12,039 nucleotides of DNA from an uncultured Pseudomonas sp. (GCA_946886875.1 CAMPJN010000081.1:1-12039), one strand, 5' to 3'. Shown: positions 1-7,003, counted from the stretch's first letter. The notes: a model not told the origin generated them from the sequence alone. A program made the numbers and translations.

Positions 1-26
1 GTGTAAGGCGGCGGTTTGCGAAACTG

Positions 27-58
27 AAAAAGCCCGGGTCAGTTGATCCGGGCTTTTT
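27..58 (+). terminator. rho-independent terminator
   Basis: The arm AAAAAGCCCGG (27-37) pairs perfectly with CCGGGCTTTTT (48-58). The stem extends inward by G-T, T-A and C-G pairs to an AGTT tetraloop (41-44), giving 14 pairs. The stem is GC-rich at its core and ends in five T on the plus strand. A-tracts on the other side mean it could also act on the minus strand. It probably ends a gene that lies upstream of the window. Confidence 0.85.
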
Positions 59-86
59 CGTTGGTGATGCCAAACACGTAACTAAT

Positions 87-189
87 CCCCTTTCCTTGGG
101 GAGAGGGGAGCTATCCGCATCTGCCGATGCAATGCGACTGCTCACCGATCAGTTCCCTCTCCCCGTGGGGAGAGGGCTAGGGTGAGGGG
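87..189. repeat. CCCTCTCCCC/GGGGAGAGGG palindromic repeat
   Basis: Two palindromes of the same kind lie about 60 nt apart. The second is perfect: CCCTCTCCCC (155-164) faces GGGGAGAGGG (167-176) across two bases and runs on into CTAGGGTGAGGGG. The first, 87-108, is an imperfect version (CCCCTTTCC against GGAGAGGGG, one wobble pair). I recall this as a common intergenic repeat in pseudomonads and related bacteria. There is no T-tract, so it is not a standard terminator. Confidence 0.65.
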
Positions 190-272
190 CTATGCCTTTC
201 CGGCTGACGCAAATCGCAAGGTTTGTATTAGCGATGCATGTACACGCCGCTTTTGCATTGTCCGGTCTAACG

Positions 273-505
273 GTTCCGCCTTTACGGCGGCTCACTTTTG
301 GCAAACGCCCCAAAAGTAAGCAAAAGGTCTTGCCCCTTGCATCCGGGTCTCGCTGCGCTCGACTTCCCTCATTCCATCATTGCTCCAGGGGCCCGCCGCG
401 AAGGGCCATCCCTGGCCCATCGCGGCTCTCGCGGCATCCATGCCGCTCAACCCCTTCCGCAACGATTCCATTCGGCCTCCTGATGGGGCGTTTCGTGTCG
501 CCTGT
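273..505 (+). repeat. structured intergenic repeat, copy 1
   Basis: This copy aligns with the reverse complement of 624-870, from the CGCCTTTACGGC box (278-287) through GGCCATCCCTGGCCCAT (404-420) and the CGGCCTCCTGA box (about 473-483) to TCGCCTGT at 498-505. It contains three hairpins: ACTTTTGG/CCAAAAGT (294-301, 310-317), GGGCCA/TGGCCC (403-408, 413-418) and GCGGCA/TGCCGC (431-436, 441-446). A third arm copy, CAAAAG (321-326), could compete for the first arm. Frames across it do not stay in register with copy 2 because of small offset indels around 385-403, so I read it as non-coding. I recall similar sequences scattered through Pseudomonas and Xanthomonas genomes but know no established name or function. 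Confidence 0.75.
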
Positions 506-556
506 GAGATTGCTGACTAGTGACAAAAAGCCAACACGCCGTCGCGTCCTCTGCTA

Positions 557-602
557 GTTCCCACGCTCCAGCGTGGTAACTCATCCAGTGACGCTCTGCG
601 TC
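557..602. repeat. small double-hairpin repeat
   Basis: Two adjacent hairpins sit in the space between the two larger repeat copies. CCACGCT (561-567) pairs with AGCGTGG (570-576), with flanking GTT/AAC also complementary. GACGC (590-594) pairs with GCGTC (598-602). The motif TTCCCACGCTCC followed by CCAGTGACGCTCTGCGTC resembles short repeats I recall from many Pseudomonas intergenic regions. No T-tract follows either hairpin. Confidence 0.55.
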
Positions 603-623
603 GCGGTTTTCTAAATAGATCGT

Positions 624-870
624 ACAGGCGACGCGGTCCCTGAATCCCGTCAGGAGGCCGAGTGGAGGTGCTGTGGAGAGGGGCGTTTGGCATGGATGCC
701 AAACGAGGAACGATGGGCCAGGGATGGCCCACCGTGACGACCCTCGGAACAGCGCCGGAGCGAGGGAAGTTGAGCGAAGCGAAACCCGGATGCCGGGCGC
801 GCTTTCTCTTTGGTTACTTTCTCTTTCGCGCGAGCAAAGAGAAAGTAACTCGCCGTAAGGGCGAAAAGGT
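624..870 (-). repeat. structured intergenic repeat, copy 2 (inverted)
   Basis: Read on the minus strand, this copy matches 273-505 over its whole length. It shares the TTACGGC box (852-858 on the plus strand), the GGGCCA/TGGCCC hairpin (715-720, 725-730) and the TCGCCTGT end (624-631). Two other hairpins are kept but with different stem sequence: a 14-bp perfect stem GTTACTTTCTCTTT/AAAGAGAAAGTAAC (813-826, 836-849) and GTTTGGCA/TGCCAAAC (685-692, 697-704). A third arm copy CTTTCTCTTT lies at 802-811. Open frames here give lysine- and arginine-rich peptides that I regard as spurious. Confidence 0.75.
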
Positions 871-1040
871 TGCTCCCAATCGATGCAAACTTGATGGGTA
901 TAGCTGCGCCAAAACCATCCAACGAGCTGAGCGGTCCAGCGATGGTATAGCCAGTGCGGCGGTGGCTAGGATAAGAGCGGCTTAACTGTTCATGCTGTTA
1001 TGTACAACGGCGAGGGGCAGTCAGAACAGGCTGAAGGGGT

Positions 1041-1733
1041 TCAGCTACTACCTGTACCTGGCGGAACTGGAGTCCCTACAAAGTGGCTAGGTCTACCGTC
1101 TGGATAATCTACCTTGGCCCATATTCCGTTTTTCTTAATATATGTCTTTACATCGTCGATCCCGGCTTCGCCGCTCATGAAACGATCAATTAGTGAGGCG
1201 TATTCCAGCGATTCTGATTTTGGAAGCTTTGGCCAGTTGGTAATTCCGGATGCTTGGTCTATCAGGTACAGGTTGATTTTCGTCAGTTCTGTAAACGCAA
1301 GATCTGAGTTGCCCGATTCGCCAGCAAATAATGTCCAGCTAATGTGACAAAGCTCGCTACAGGAGTGCCAGTGGCCTGCCAGTTTGCCAACGGTAGGTGT
1401 AGGGCAATGAATCCCAAGACCCAGACTCTCAAAGAAGCATCGAATGAAATCATAGTGCCGGTTGATTAGAAGCTGATTACCGGCCAGTTCGTATATTTTT
1501 TTCTCGATGCTTTTAAACGATCGGAGGGTTCGAACATCTCCATGTAGAGGGTCATCCCCAGCTAGCTGGAGCCAGTAGTGAACAGCAAGCCGCTCAATGG
1601 CAAATCTGAACTCAAAGGCAGCGTAGGATAGCAGGATATTTTTTTTACCTTCATTGCTCGCATCCAGCCATTTCCGACCAAGATCGATATGGTGGTGAAG
1701 ATCTATGTTGCGGTCATCTGGTATGTCGATCAT
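1041..1733 (-). CDS. hypothetical protein, 230 aa
   Basis: I do not recognise this protein. The start is well supported: AAGGGAGGTGATTA precedes the ATG, an almost complete Shine-Dalgarno match. There is no signal peptide and no membrane segment, so a cytoplasmic location is likely. The sequence looks mostly helical. Residues 109-130 are rich in Cys and His (H109, C110, H121, H123, C125, C129, H130), which might bind metal, but that is inference. The C-terminal 25 residues are Pro/Gly/Ser-rich and probably disordered. The DNA is visibly AT-richer than its neighbours: three 60-nt lines counted by hand (from 1141, 1441 and 1621) gave about 45% GC. It also sits beside a repeat-filled stretch. 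Both facts suggest acquisition by transfer. It is separated from the gene behind it by a terminator, so it is probably transcribed alone. Confidence 0.7.
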   Translation of the reverse strand: MIDIPDDRNIDLHHHIDLGRKWLDASNEGKKNILLSYAAFEFRFAIERLAVHYWLQLAGDDPLHGDVRTLRSFKSIEKKIYELAGNQLLINRHYDFIRCFFESLGLGIHCPTPTVGKLAGHWHSCSELCHISWTLFAGESGNSDLAFTELTKINLYLIDQASGITNWPKLPKSESLEYASLIDRFMSGEAGIDDVKTYIKKNGIWAKVDYPDGRPSHFVGTPVPPGTGSS

Positions 1734-1792
1734 TAATCACCTCCCTTGACGCATGATCCTAAATAGTCAGTTTTTTGCCCGTCCGTCCACAA

Positions 1793-1818
1793 AAAGCCAG
1801 ACTCCAAGGTCTGGCTTT
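1793..1818 (-). terminator. rho-independent terminator after the DUF4197 gene
   Basis: AAAGCCAGAC (1793-1802) and GTCTGGCTTT (1809-1818) form a perfect 10-bp stem with a 6-nt loop. On the minus strand the stem is followed by a T-tract (the complement of 1791-1795). It lies 23 nt past the stop codon of the DUF4197 gene and ahead of the next minus-strand gene, so it separates the two transcription units. Confidence 0.85.
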
Positions 1819-1840
1819 ATTCACTCCAGCAGAAACCTTC

Positions 1841-2518
1841 CTACAAAGCCCCAAAAACCTTCTTAGCCAAACTAGTAGCCGCCCCAGCCGGATTCTGCCT
1901 CAAGCTGGCTTCCTGCTTGGCAATCATCTCAAACAACCCATCCAGCGCCTGCTCGGTCACGTAGTTTTCGACACTGGCGCTTTTCGCGTCTATTACGCCG
2001 AAGGCCGCTGCCTGGCTGGCGAAGCTGTTGTATTGCTTGGCCAGGCCGACTTTATCGGTGGCTTGTTTGACGATGGGCAGGAACTGCGCGCGGATTTGTT
2101 CGCGGCTGGTTTTATTGAGGTATTGGGTGGCTGAGTCTTGCGGGCCGGCGAGGATGCCTTTGGCGTCCTGCACGGTCATTTTCTTTACCGACTCCACCAG
2201 CAGCGCCTGGGCCTGCGGCATCGCGGCTTCCGCGGCTTTGTTCATGCTGGCTTCGAGTTGTTCGATTTCGGCGCCCATGCCCATCATTTTCATGGTGCGC
2301 GCGGCTTTGCCGAGGTTGCCCGGCAGTTCGATACGTACGTCCGGGTTGTTGTTGAAGCCGCCGGGTTTGCCCAGCTGTTGCACGGCGACCTGGGCGCCTT
2401 GGATCAATGCGTCCTTCAGGCCGCCGCTGGCATCTTTCTGCGTCAGGTCGGCGAGCGACAGGGCGAAGGCGCTGCTGGATAGAACCAGTGCGGCGGCGAG
2501 TGCGGCGATGCGGAGCAT
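1841..2518 (-). CDS. DUF4197 family exported protein
   Basis: The 225-residue product matches my memory of the DUF4197 family along its length. A cleavable signal peptide is visible: a short basic start, a hydrophobic run through residue 13 and a likely signal peptidase I cut after A19 (SAFA|LS). No lipobox Cys is present, so the mature form should be soluble in the periplasm. The mature part is helical, with the family-type stretches LGKPGGFNNNPDVRI (residues 49-63), AKQYNS (about 160-165) and, at the C terminus, LDGLFEMIAKQE followed by LRQNP and a final KKVFGAL. No catalytic motif is evident and the family's function is unknown to me. The start is preceded by AAGGA nine to ten bases upstream. 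It is transcribed divergently from the phosphorylase gene, across 218 nt without clear signals, and ends at a strong terminator. Confidence 0.88.
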   Translation of the reverse strand: MLRIAALAAALVLSSSAFALSLADLTQKDASGGLKDALIQGAQVAVQQLGKPGGFNNNPDVRIELPGNLGKAARTMKMMGMGAEIEQLEASMNKAAEAAMPQAQALLVESVKKMTVQDAKGILAGPQDSATQYLNKTSREQIRAQFLPIVKQATDKVGLAKQYNSFASQAAAFGVIDAKSASVENYVTEQALDGLFEMIAKQEASLRQNPAGAATSLAKKVFGAL

Positions 2519-2736
2519 GGGGGCATTCCTTGGGCGGTAGGGATGCTGCGAGCTTAGCGGAGCTGGGGGAGGGCGGCAAAAGGCATTTTGGCCAGGGACA
2601 TGCCAGGTGCGAGCCGCCTCACCGGCCTCAACCTGTTACGGTGGTGGCGTGGATGGCCGCTGGCTTTGTTGCGGCAGCTGTTCCCTGTGGCGCGTTGTGT
2701 GACCGCAGTAAACCCATGCATTAGGGAGACTGCCGT

Positions 2737-4197
2737 ATGAACCAGCCCTTGAACTCAACCTTGAACAACCGGGTGCAATTGATCGCTTACCCGAACCGTA
2801 TTGGCGCCGGCTTGCGCGATCTGGCCGATTTCGTCGAACGGCATCTCGCCCGTGCGGTGGCCGGGGTGCATATTTTGCCGCCGTTTCCGTCGAACGCCGA
2901 TGGCGGCTTCTCGCCCTTGACCCATAAACGCATCGACCCGGCCTACGGCGACTGGGCCGATATCGAGCGCTTGGCGGCGCGGCACGATGTCTGCCTAGAC
3001 CTGGTGCTCAATCACCTGGCCGATGATTCGGCGGAATTTCAGGATTATCTGCAGAAGGGCAAAGCCTCGGCCTGGGCCGGGTTGTTCGTCGATGTCGACA
3101 GCCTCGGCGAAATCGGCCCGGACGATCTGGCGAAGATTCATATCCGCAAGGAGAAGGAGCCCTTTCGTGAAGTCAGGTTCGCCGACGGCAGCAGCGGGCG
3201 GGTGTGGTGTACCTTCACCGAACGGCAGGTCGACCTCAATTACGACTCGCCGGTGACCTACGAGATGATGGCCGGAACCATCGCCTTTCTCGCCGCCCGC
3301 GGGGTCAAGCTGCTGCGTCTGGATGCCTTCGGCTATACCACCAAGAAGCTCGGCACCAGTTGCTTTCTGGTCGAGCCGCAGGTGTGGCAGATCCTCGATT
3401 GGTTCAAGACCACGGCAGCTGAGCATGGCATCGAGCTGTTGCCCGAGGTGCACGATCATCCGAGCTGGCAGCAGGCGATTTCGGCGCGTGGCATGTGGTC
3501 TTACGCGTTCGCACTGCCGCCGCTGTTGCTCTATACCCTTCTGGACGGCAACAGCCATTACCTCAAGGCCTGGCTGCGCATGTGCCCGCACAACCAGGTC
3601 ACGGTGCTCGACACCCATGACGGTATCTGCATTCCGGATGTGGAGGATATTCTGCCGCGCCACCATGTCGAGGCAATCATCCAGAACATCTCGGAGCGCA
3701 GCGCCGACCCCATCCTGCGGCGTTCGGCCGCCAACGTGCATAGCGTCGGTGCCATCTACCAGCTCACCTGCACCTTTTTCGATGCCTTGCAGGGCAACGA
3801 GGATGCCTATATCGCCGCGCGAGCGATCCAGTTTTTCACCCCTGGGATACCTCAGGTGTACTACGTCGGCTTGTTGGCCGGCAGCAATGATTACGAACTG
3901 TTGGACCGTACCGGCGAGGCCCGCGATATCAACCGCCGCTTCTATTCAGTGGGGGAGGCCGAGCTGGCCCTGCAAACCCCGGTGGTACAGCGCCTGCTGT
4001 GGCTGATGGAGTTGCGCTCGAATCACCCGGCCTTTGCCGGGGTCTTCGAGCTGCATCACTCGAACGATTCCAGCGTGTCTATGGGCTGGCGTTGCGGGGC
4101 GCACAGCTGCCATCTGTTCGTCGATCTGAACTTTCGCACCGCGACCCTCAGCTACAGCGACCCCGAGGGCGGCGACGAGCTTTGCTGCCGTTGCTGA
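2737..4197 (+). CDS. GH13_18 glycoside phosphorylase (sucrose/glucosylglycerol phosphorylase-like)
   Basis: This 486-residue enzyme belongs to glycoside hydrolase family 13 subfamily 18, whose members reversibly phosphorolyse an alpha-glucoside to glucose 1-phosphate plus an acceptor. The retaining catalytic triad is present: nucleophile D196 in LLRLDAFGY, acid/base E237 in LLPEVHDH and transition-state stabiliser D295 in VLDTHDGI. Family stretches ALPPLLLYTLL (259-269), AARAIQFFTPGIPQVYYVG (360-378) and RDINRRFYS (396-404) are also clear. The length is close to Bifidobacterium sucrose phosphorylase (about 504). From memory of that enzyme, its acceptor loops differ here: D342 aligns with A339, L341 with G338, and the phosphate-binding R135 with K138 (IRKEK in place of RPRPG). 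Sucrose may therefore not be the substrate; glucosylglycerol or glucosylglycerate are alternatives. There is no signal peptide, so it is cytoplasmic. AGGGAG lies 8 nt before the ATG. The C-terminal CCRC is odd. Confidence 0.88.
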   Translation: MNQPLNSTLNNRVQLIAYPNRIGAGLRDLADFVERHLARAVAGVHILPPFPSNADGGFSPLTHKRIDPAYGDWADIERLAARHDVCLDLVLNHLADDSAEFQDYLQKGKASAWAGLFVDVDSLGEIGPDDLAKIHIRKEKEPFREVRFADGSSGRVWCTFTERQVDLNYDSPVTYEMMAGTIAFLAARGVKLLRLDAFGYTTKKLGTSCFLVEPQVWQILDWFKTTAAEHGIELLPEVHDHPSWQQAISARGMWSYAFALPPLLLYTLLDGNSHYLKAWLRMCPHNQVTVLDTHDGICIPDVEDILPRHHVEAIIQNISERSADPILRRSAANVHSVGAIYQLTCTFFDALQGNEDAYIAARAIQFFTPGIPQVYYVGLLAGSNDYELLDRTGEARDINRRFYSVGEAELALQTPVVQRLLWLMELRSNHPAFAGVFELHHSNDSSVSMGWRCGAHSCHLFVDLNFRTATLSYSDPEGGDELCCRC

Positions 4198-4312
4198 GTT
4201 CGGTTTGAGGGAGTTGCGCTTTGCGTCTGGCGCGCCAGGATGGCAATTCGATGGAACTGCGGCATTGGGCAGATCGCTGGTTGGTCGGTTGCTGCTAAGC
4301 TCGCTTACAGGG

Positions 4313-4389
4313 CTGAGAAATTGTGAACAGATCGGGCGCGGTGGCGCTTTGCAGGCGTTCGCAGGAGGCGTTTTTTCACAATCTCTCAG
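4313..4389 (+). promoter_or_regulatory. 15-bp inverted repeat in the leader of the c-di-GMP gene
   Basis: CTGAGAAATTGTGAA (4313-4327) is complementary to TTCACAATCTCTCAG (4375-4389) at 14 of 15 positions, enclosing 47 nt. The right arm ends 41 nt before the chosen ATG at 4431. If transcribed, it would form a long stem closing a GC-rich loop that contains AGGAGG (4363-4368). If not, the arms are paired protein-binding half sites or a repeat. No T-tract follows, so it is not a normal terminator. Its role is unknown. Confidence 0.45.
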
Positions 4390-4430
4390 GCCCATTTCGC
4401 ACCGCAATCCGGACTGGCCGAGGGCTGAAG

Positions 4431-6983
4431 ATGGCACCAGTAGTTGAACCGCACCGTCCGCTTAACGCTCTTGCCAAATCACGCAAACCGCTACTGTTTA
4501 TCTCGGCCTTGTTGTTGGTGTTGTTTATCGTCGCCAGTGCGGCGTTGGTGCAGATTGCCTTGCAGCAAAATACCCAGGCGGCGGCACGAACGCTGTTCTT
4601 TGTGGAGAAAGCCACCCAGGCGCGGCAAAAATCGATTTTGGCGACAATCAGCGACTATGCATTCTGGGGCGAGGCCTATCGCAATCTGCACGCTCAGGTC
4701 GATCACGAATGGGCCTATACCCGGCAGAACCTGGGCCCTAGTCTGTTTCCCGACTTCGCCTACGAGGGCTTGTTCGTCGTCGACCCCGCAGGCCGTACCA
4801 CCTATGCGGTGGTCGAGGGCGAGCTAGTGGAAATCGAGGCGCGGCACTGGCTCAAGCAGAATATCGATGCGCTGCTCGAACAGGCACGCGCGCAAGCCGA
4901 GGACGAGGAGCCGGTGGTGGGCTTTCTTCAGGTCGCCGGTCAGCCGGCACTGGTTGCCGCCGCCGGTTTCACCACGGGCGGTGACCCCTTGGTGGAAACC
5001 GTGCCGGGCGAGACCTCGGTACTGCTGTTCATCGATCTGCTCAGCCCGCAAAAACTCGCCGAGCTGGGCATGGATTTCGGCATCGATAATCTGCATGTGG
5101 CCAGTGCGGCGGACGCTGGGGGCGATCGCTCGAGCTTGGCCGTGGCCACCTTGAACGACGCACCACTGAGGTTGCGTTGGGATCCGGCCCAACCGGGCGA
5201 TCAACTGCTTTATCTGATTCTGCCGCTATTGGCCCTGGCAGCGGCGGTAATCGGCCTGATCGCGTGGCTGATTCTGCGCCGGGCCATCGCCGCCGCGCGT
5301 GAGATGGATGCCAGCTATGCCTCGTTGTACACCAGCCAGCTGGCCTTGGCCGCCAGCGAGTCGCGCTTTCGCGATGTCGCCGAGTCGGCATCGGACTGGA
5401 TTTGGGAGACTGACGGCGAGTTGCGCTTGAGCTATCTGTCCGCGCGCTTTCAGGCGGTTACCGGGCATCCCGAAAATGCCTGGTTGGGCCGCTCGCTGAG
5501 CGACCTGATGCAATGTTCTGGCGATGTACTGACCCGGCTGGACAAGCGCAGCGGTCGCGCATCGGCCAAGGACAGCTTGCAATGCCACTACCAGGCGGCC
5601 GATGGCAGCCAGCGTACATGCCGCCTGTCCCTGCGCGCTATCGACTCCGGCAGTGGCGGCTATCGCGGCACGGTCAGCGACATCACCGAAGAGGTGCAGG
5701 CGCAGGCGCGTATCGAGCATCTGTCGCTGCATGACGCGCTCACCGGCTTGCCCAATCGCAACCGCATGCAGGAATTCCTCGAGGGCAAGCTCAAGGGCAT
5801 ACCTACGGTCGACAAACCTCTGGTGATGCTGAGCATCGATCTCGACCGCTTCAAACCGGTCAACGACTCGTTCGGCCATGAAACCGGCGACCTGGTGTTG
5901 AACGAAGTCTCCGAGCGCTTGCGCCTGGTATTGCGCGAGGGCGATCTGGTAGCTCGCCTGGGCGGCGACGAGTTCATTCTGATCGTCAGCGGCATCTCTA
6001 CCCAGGAGGAGGTCGAACGGCTCTGCGAGCGGCTGATCGTCGGTATCGAGCAGCCCTTCGAGATCGAGAATCACAGCAGCTTTATCGGCGCCAGTATCGG
6101 TATCGCCATGGCGCCGGCCGATGCTTCCCAGGCCGAGGAACTGCTGCGTTACGCCGATATCGCCTTGTACGAGGCCAAGGAGGCTGGGCGTAACACCTGG
6201 TGTTTCTACGCCAGCGACATGAACGAGCGGGTGGTCGAGCGTCGTCAGTTGGAAAACGACCTGCGCCAGGCCTTGAAGAACGACGAACTGCGCCTGCTGT
6301 TGCAACCGCGCTACAGCGTCAGCAGCGAGCGCATGGTCGCGGCCGAAGCCCTGGTGCGCTGGCAGCATCCGCAACGCGGGCTGTTGAGCCCGGACACCTT
6401 CGTCGGCATCGCCGAAACCACCGGTTTGATAGTGCCGCTGAGTTCCTGGGTGCTGCGTAACGCCTGCATGGAAGCCATGAGCTGGGGCGAGGAGTTGATC
6501 GTCTCGGTCAACCTGTCGCCGGTGGAATTCCAGCGCGGGCATCTGGTCGCGCGGGTGCAAAGCGCCCTGGAGGAAAGCGGCCTGCCGCCGGGGCGGTTGG
6601 AGCTGGAACTCACCGAGAGCGTCATGCTTGAGGACGCGCCTGGCGCGCTGGTGCTGATGAACGAGCTCAAGCGTATCGGCGTGAGGCTGTCGATGGACGA
6701 CTTCGGCACCGGTTATTCCTCGTTGAGCTATCTGCGCAAATTCCCCTTCGATGGGCTGAAGATCGACCGCAGCTTTATGGCCGACCTGGGCGGTTCGGAG
6801 GATAGCCAGGCGATTATCAAAGCGATCATCGGCCTGGGTCGCGCGCTATCGCTGACCGTGACCGCCGAGGGCGTGGAGTCCCAGGCGCAACTCGATGTGT
6901 TGCGCCAGTACGATTGCGAGGAGGTGCAGGGCTACTTCCTCGACCGGCCAATGCCGCCCGCGGCGTTGCGCTTGTTGTTGTAG
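4431..6983 (+). CDS. CHASE4-PAS-GGDEF-EAL membrane c-di-GMP enzyme
   Basis: An 850-residue inner-membrane protein that probably both makes and degrades cyclic di-GMP. In order: transmembrane helix 1 (about 20-44); a periplasmic CHASE4-type sensor (about 54-204, with SDYAFWGEAY at 74-83); helix 2 (about 259-282); a PAS domain (about 307-419), with no HAMP evident; GGDEF (about 430-590); EAL (about 610-850). The cyclase motif GGDEF is intact at 511-515, and the inhibitory RxxD site is R502-D505, five residues before it. The phosphodiesterase residues are intact: E639 of EAL, N694, E729 of LTES, D756/D757 of DDFGTGYSS, K777, E813 and Q833. The frame stays open back to a GTG at 4323, but that GTG has no ribosome binding site, while ATG 4431 has GAGGG about 7 nt upstream and gives a normal N terminus. 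It lies 233 nt after the phosphorylase gene, same strand. The signal sensed is unknown. Confidence 0.93.
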   Translation: MAPVVEPHRPLNALAKSRKPLLFISALLLVLFIVASAALVQIALQQNTQAAARTLFFVEKATQARQKSILATISDYAFWGEAYRNLHAQVDHEWAYTRQNLGPSLFPDFAYEGLFVVDPAGRTTYAVVEGELVEIEARHWLKQNIDALLEQARAQAEDEEPVVGFLQVAGQPALVAAAGFTTGGDPLVETVPGETSVLLFIDLLSPQKLAELGMDFGIDNLHVASAADAGGDRSSLAVATLNDAPLRLRWDPAQPGDQLLYLILPLLALAAAVIGLIAWLILRRAIAAAREMDASYASLYTSQLALAASESRFRDVAESASDWIWETDGELRLSYLSARFQAVTGHPENAWLGRSLSDLMQCSGDVLTRLDKRSGRASAKDSLQCHYQAADGSQRTCRLSLRAIDSGSGGYRGTVSDITEEVQAQARIEHLSLHDALTGLPNRNRMQEFLEGKLKGIPTVDKPLVMLSIDLDRFKPVNDSFGHETGDLVLNEVSERLRLVLREGDLVARLGGDEFILIVSGISTQEEVERLCERLIVGIEQPFEIENHSSFIGASIGIAMAPADASQAEELLRYADIALYEAKEAGRNTWCFYASDMNERVVERRQLENDLRQALKNDELRLLLQPRYSVSSERMVAAEALVRWQHPQRGLLSPDTFVGIAETTGLIVPLSSWVLRNACMEAMSWGEELIVSVNLSPVEFQRGHLVARVQSALEESGLPPGRLELELTESVMLEDAPGALVLMNELKRIGVRLSMDDFGTGYSSLSYLRKFPFDGLKIDRSFMADLGGSEDSQAIIKAIIGLGRALSLTVTAEGVESQAQLDVLRQYDCEEVQGYFLDRPMPPAALRLLL

Positions 6984-7003
6984 TCGCCGGCCGGGGGAGT
7001 AAA

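Larger units (their letters stand above)
1..1040. other. gene-free, repeat-filled intergenic region
   Basis: No reading frame here looks coding. The open frames that exist lie across repeat copies, are arginine/proline/serine-rich and lack a convincing ribosome binding site. The stretch holds a terminator (27-58), a palindromic repeat block (87-189), two inverted copies of a structured repeat (273-505 and 624-870) and a double hairpin between them (557-602). I see nothing recognisable in 190-272 or 871-1040. An in-frame TAA at 4-6 could be the end of a plus-strand gene lying outside the window, but two codons are too little to call. Confidence 0.7.

Noticed and set aside
192..557. 121-codon open frame (and an overlapping 61-codon frame) in the first repeat copy
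   Set aside because: It lies across a repeat whose second copy has offset indels that change the frame, it is Arg/Pro/Ser-rich, and it lacks a ribosome binding site. Repeat DNA, not a gene.
650..922. 90-codon minus-strand frame in the second repeat copy, with a peptide partly like one from copy 1
   Set aside because: The shared peptide segments occur in different frames of copy 1, so the similarity is at nucleotide level. Hairpin conservation explains it better than coding.
1041..1733. Possible HEPN-type nuclease or toxin
   Set aside because: The helical look and the segment ERLAVHY are suggestive, but the spacing does not match the RX4-6H motif, and no partner gene lies beside it.
4227..4238. 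12-bp palindrome CTGGCGCGCCAG after the phosphorylase gene
   Set aside because: There is no T-tract and the stem is short when folded. In GC-rich DNA a palindrome of this type is weak evidence of function.
4323..4430. GTG start giving an 886-residue c-di-GMP enzyme
   Set aside because: The GTG lies inside the left arm of an inverted repeat and has no ribosome binding site. ATG 4431 has one and puts the first membrane helix near the N terminus.
4198..4430. c-di-GMP riboswitch in the leader of the GGDEF-EAL gene
   Set aside because: I do not see the conserved core or the GNRA tetraloop arrangement of the known c-di-GMP riboswitch classes.
5226..6560. 444-codon minus-strand frame opposite the c-di-GMP gene
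   Set aside because: The opposite strand carries intact PAS, GGDEF and EAL domains. The antisense product has shadow-like composition.
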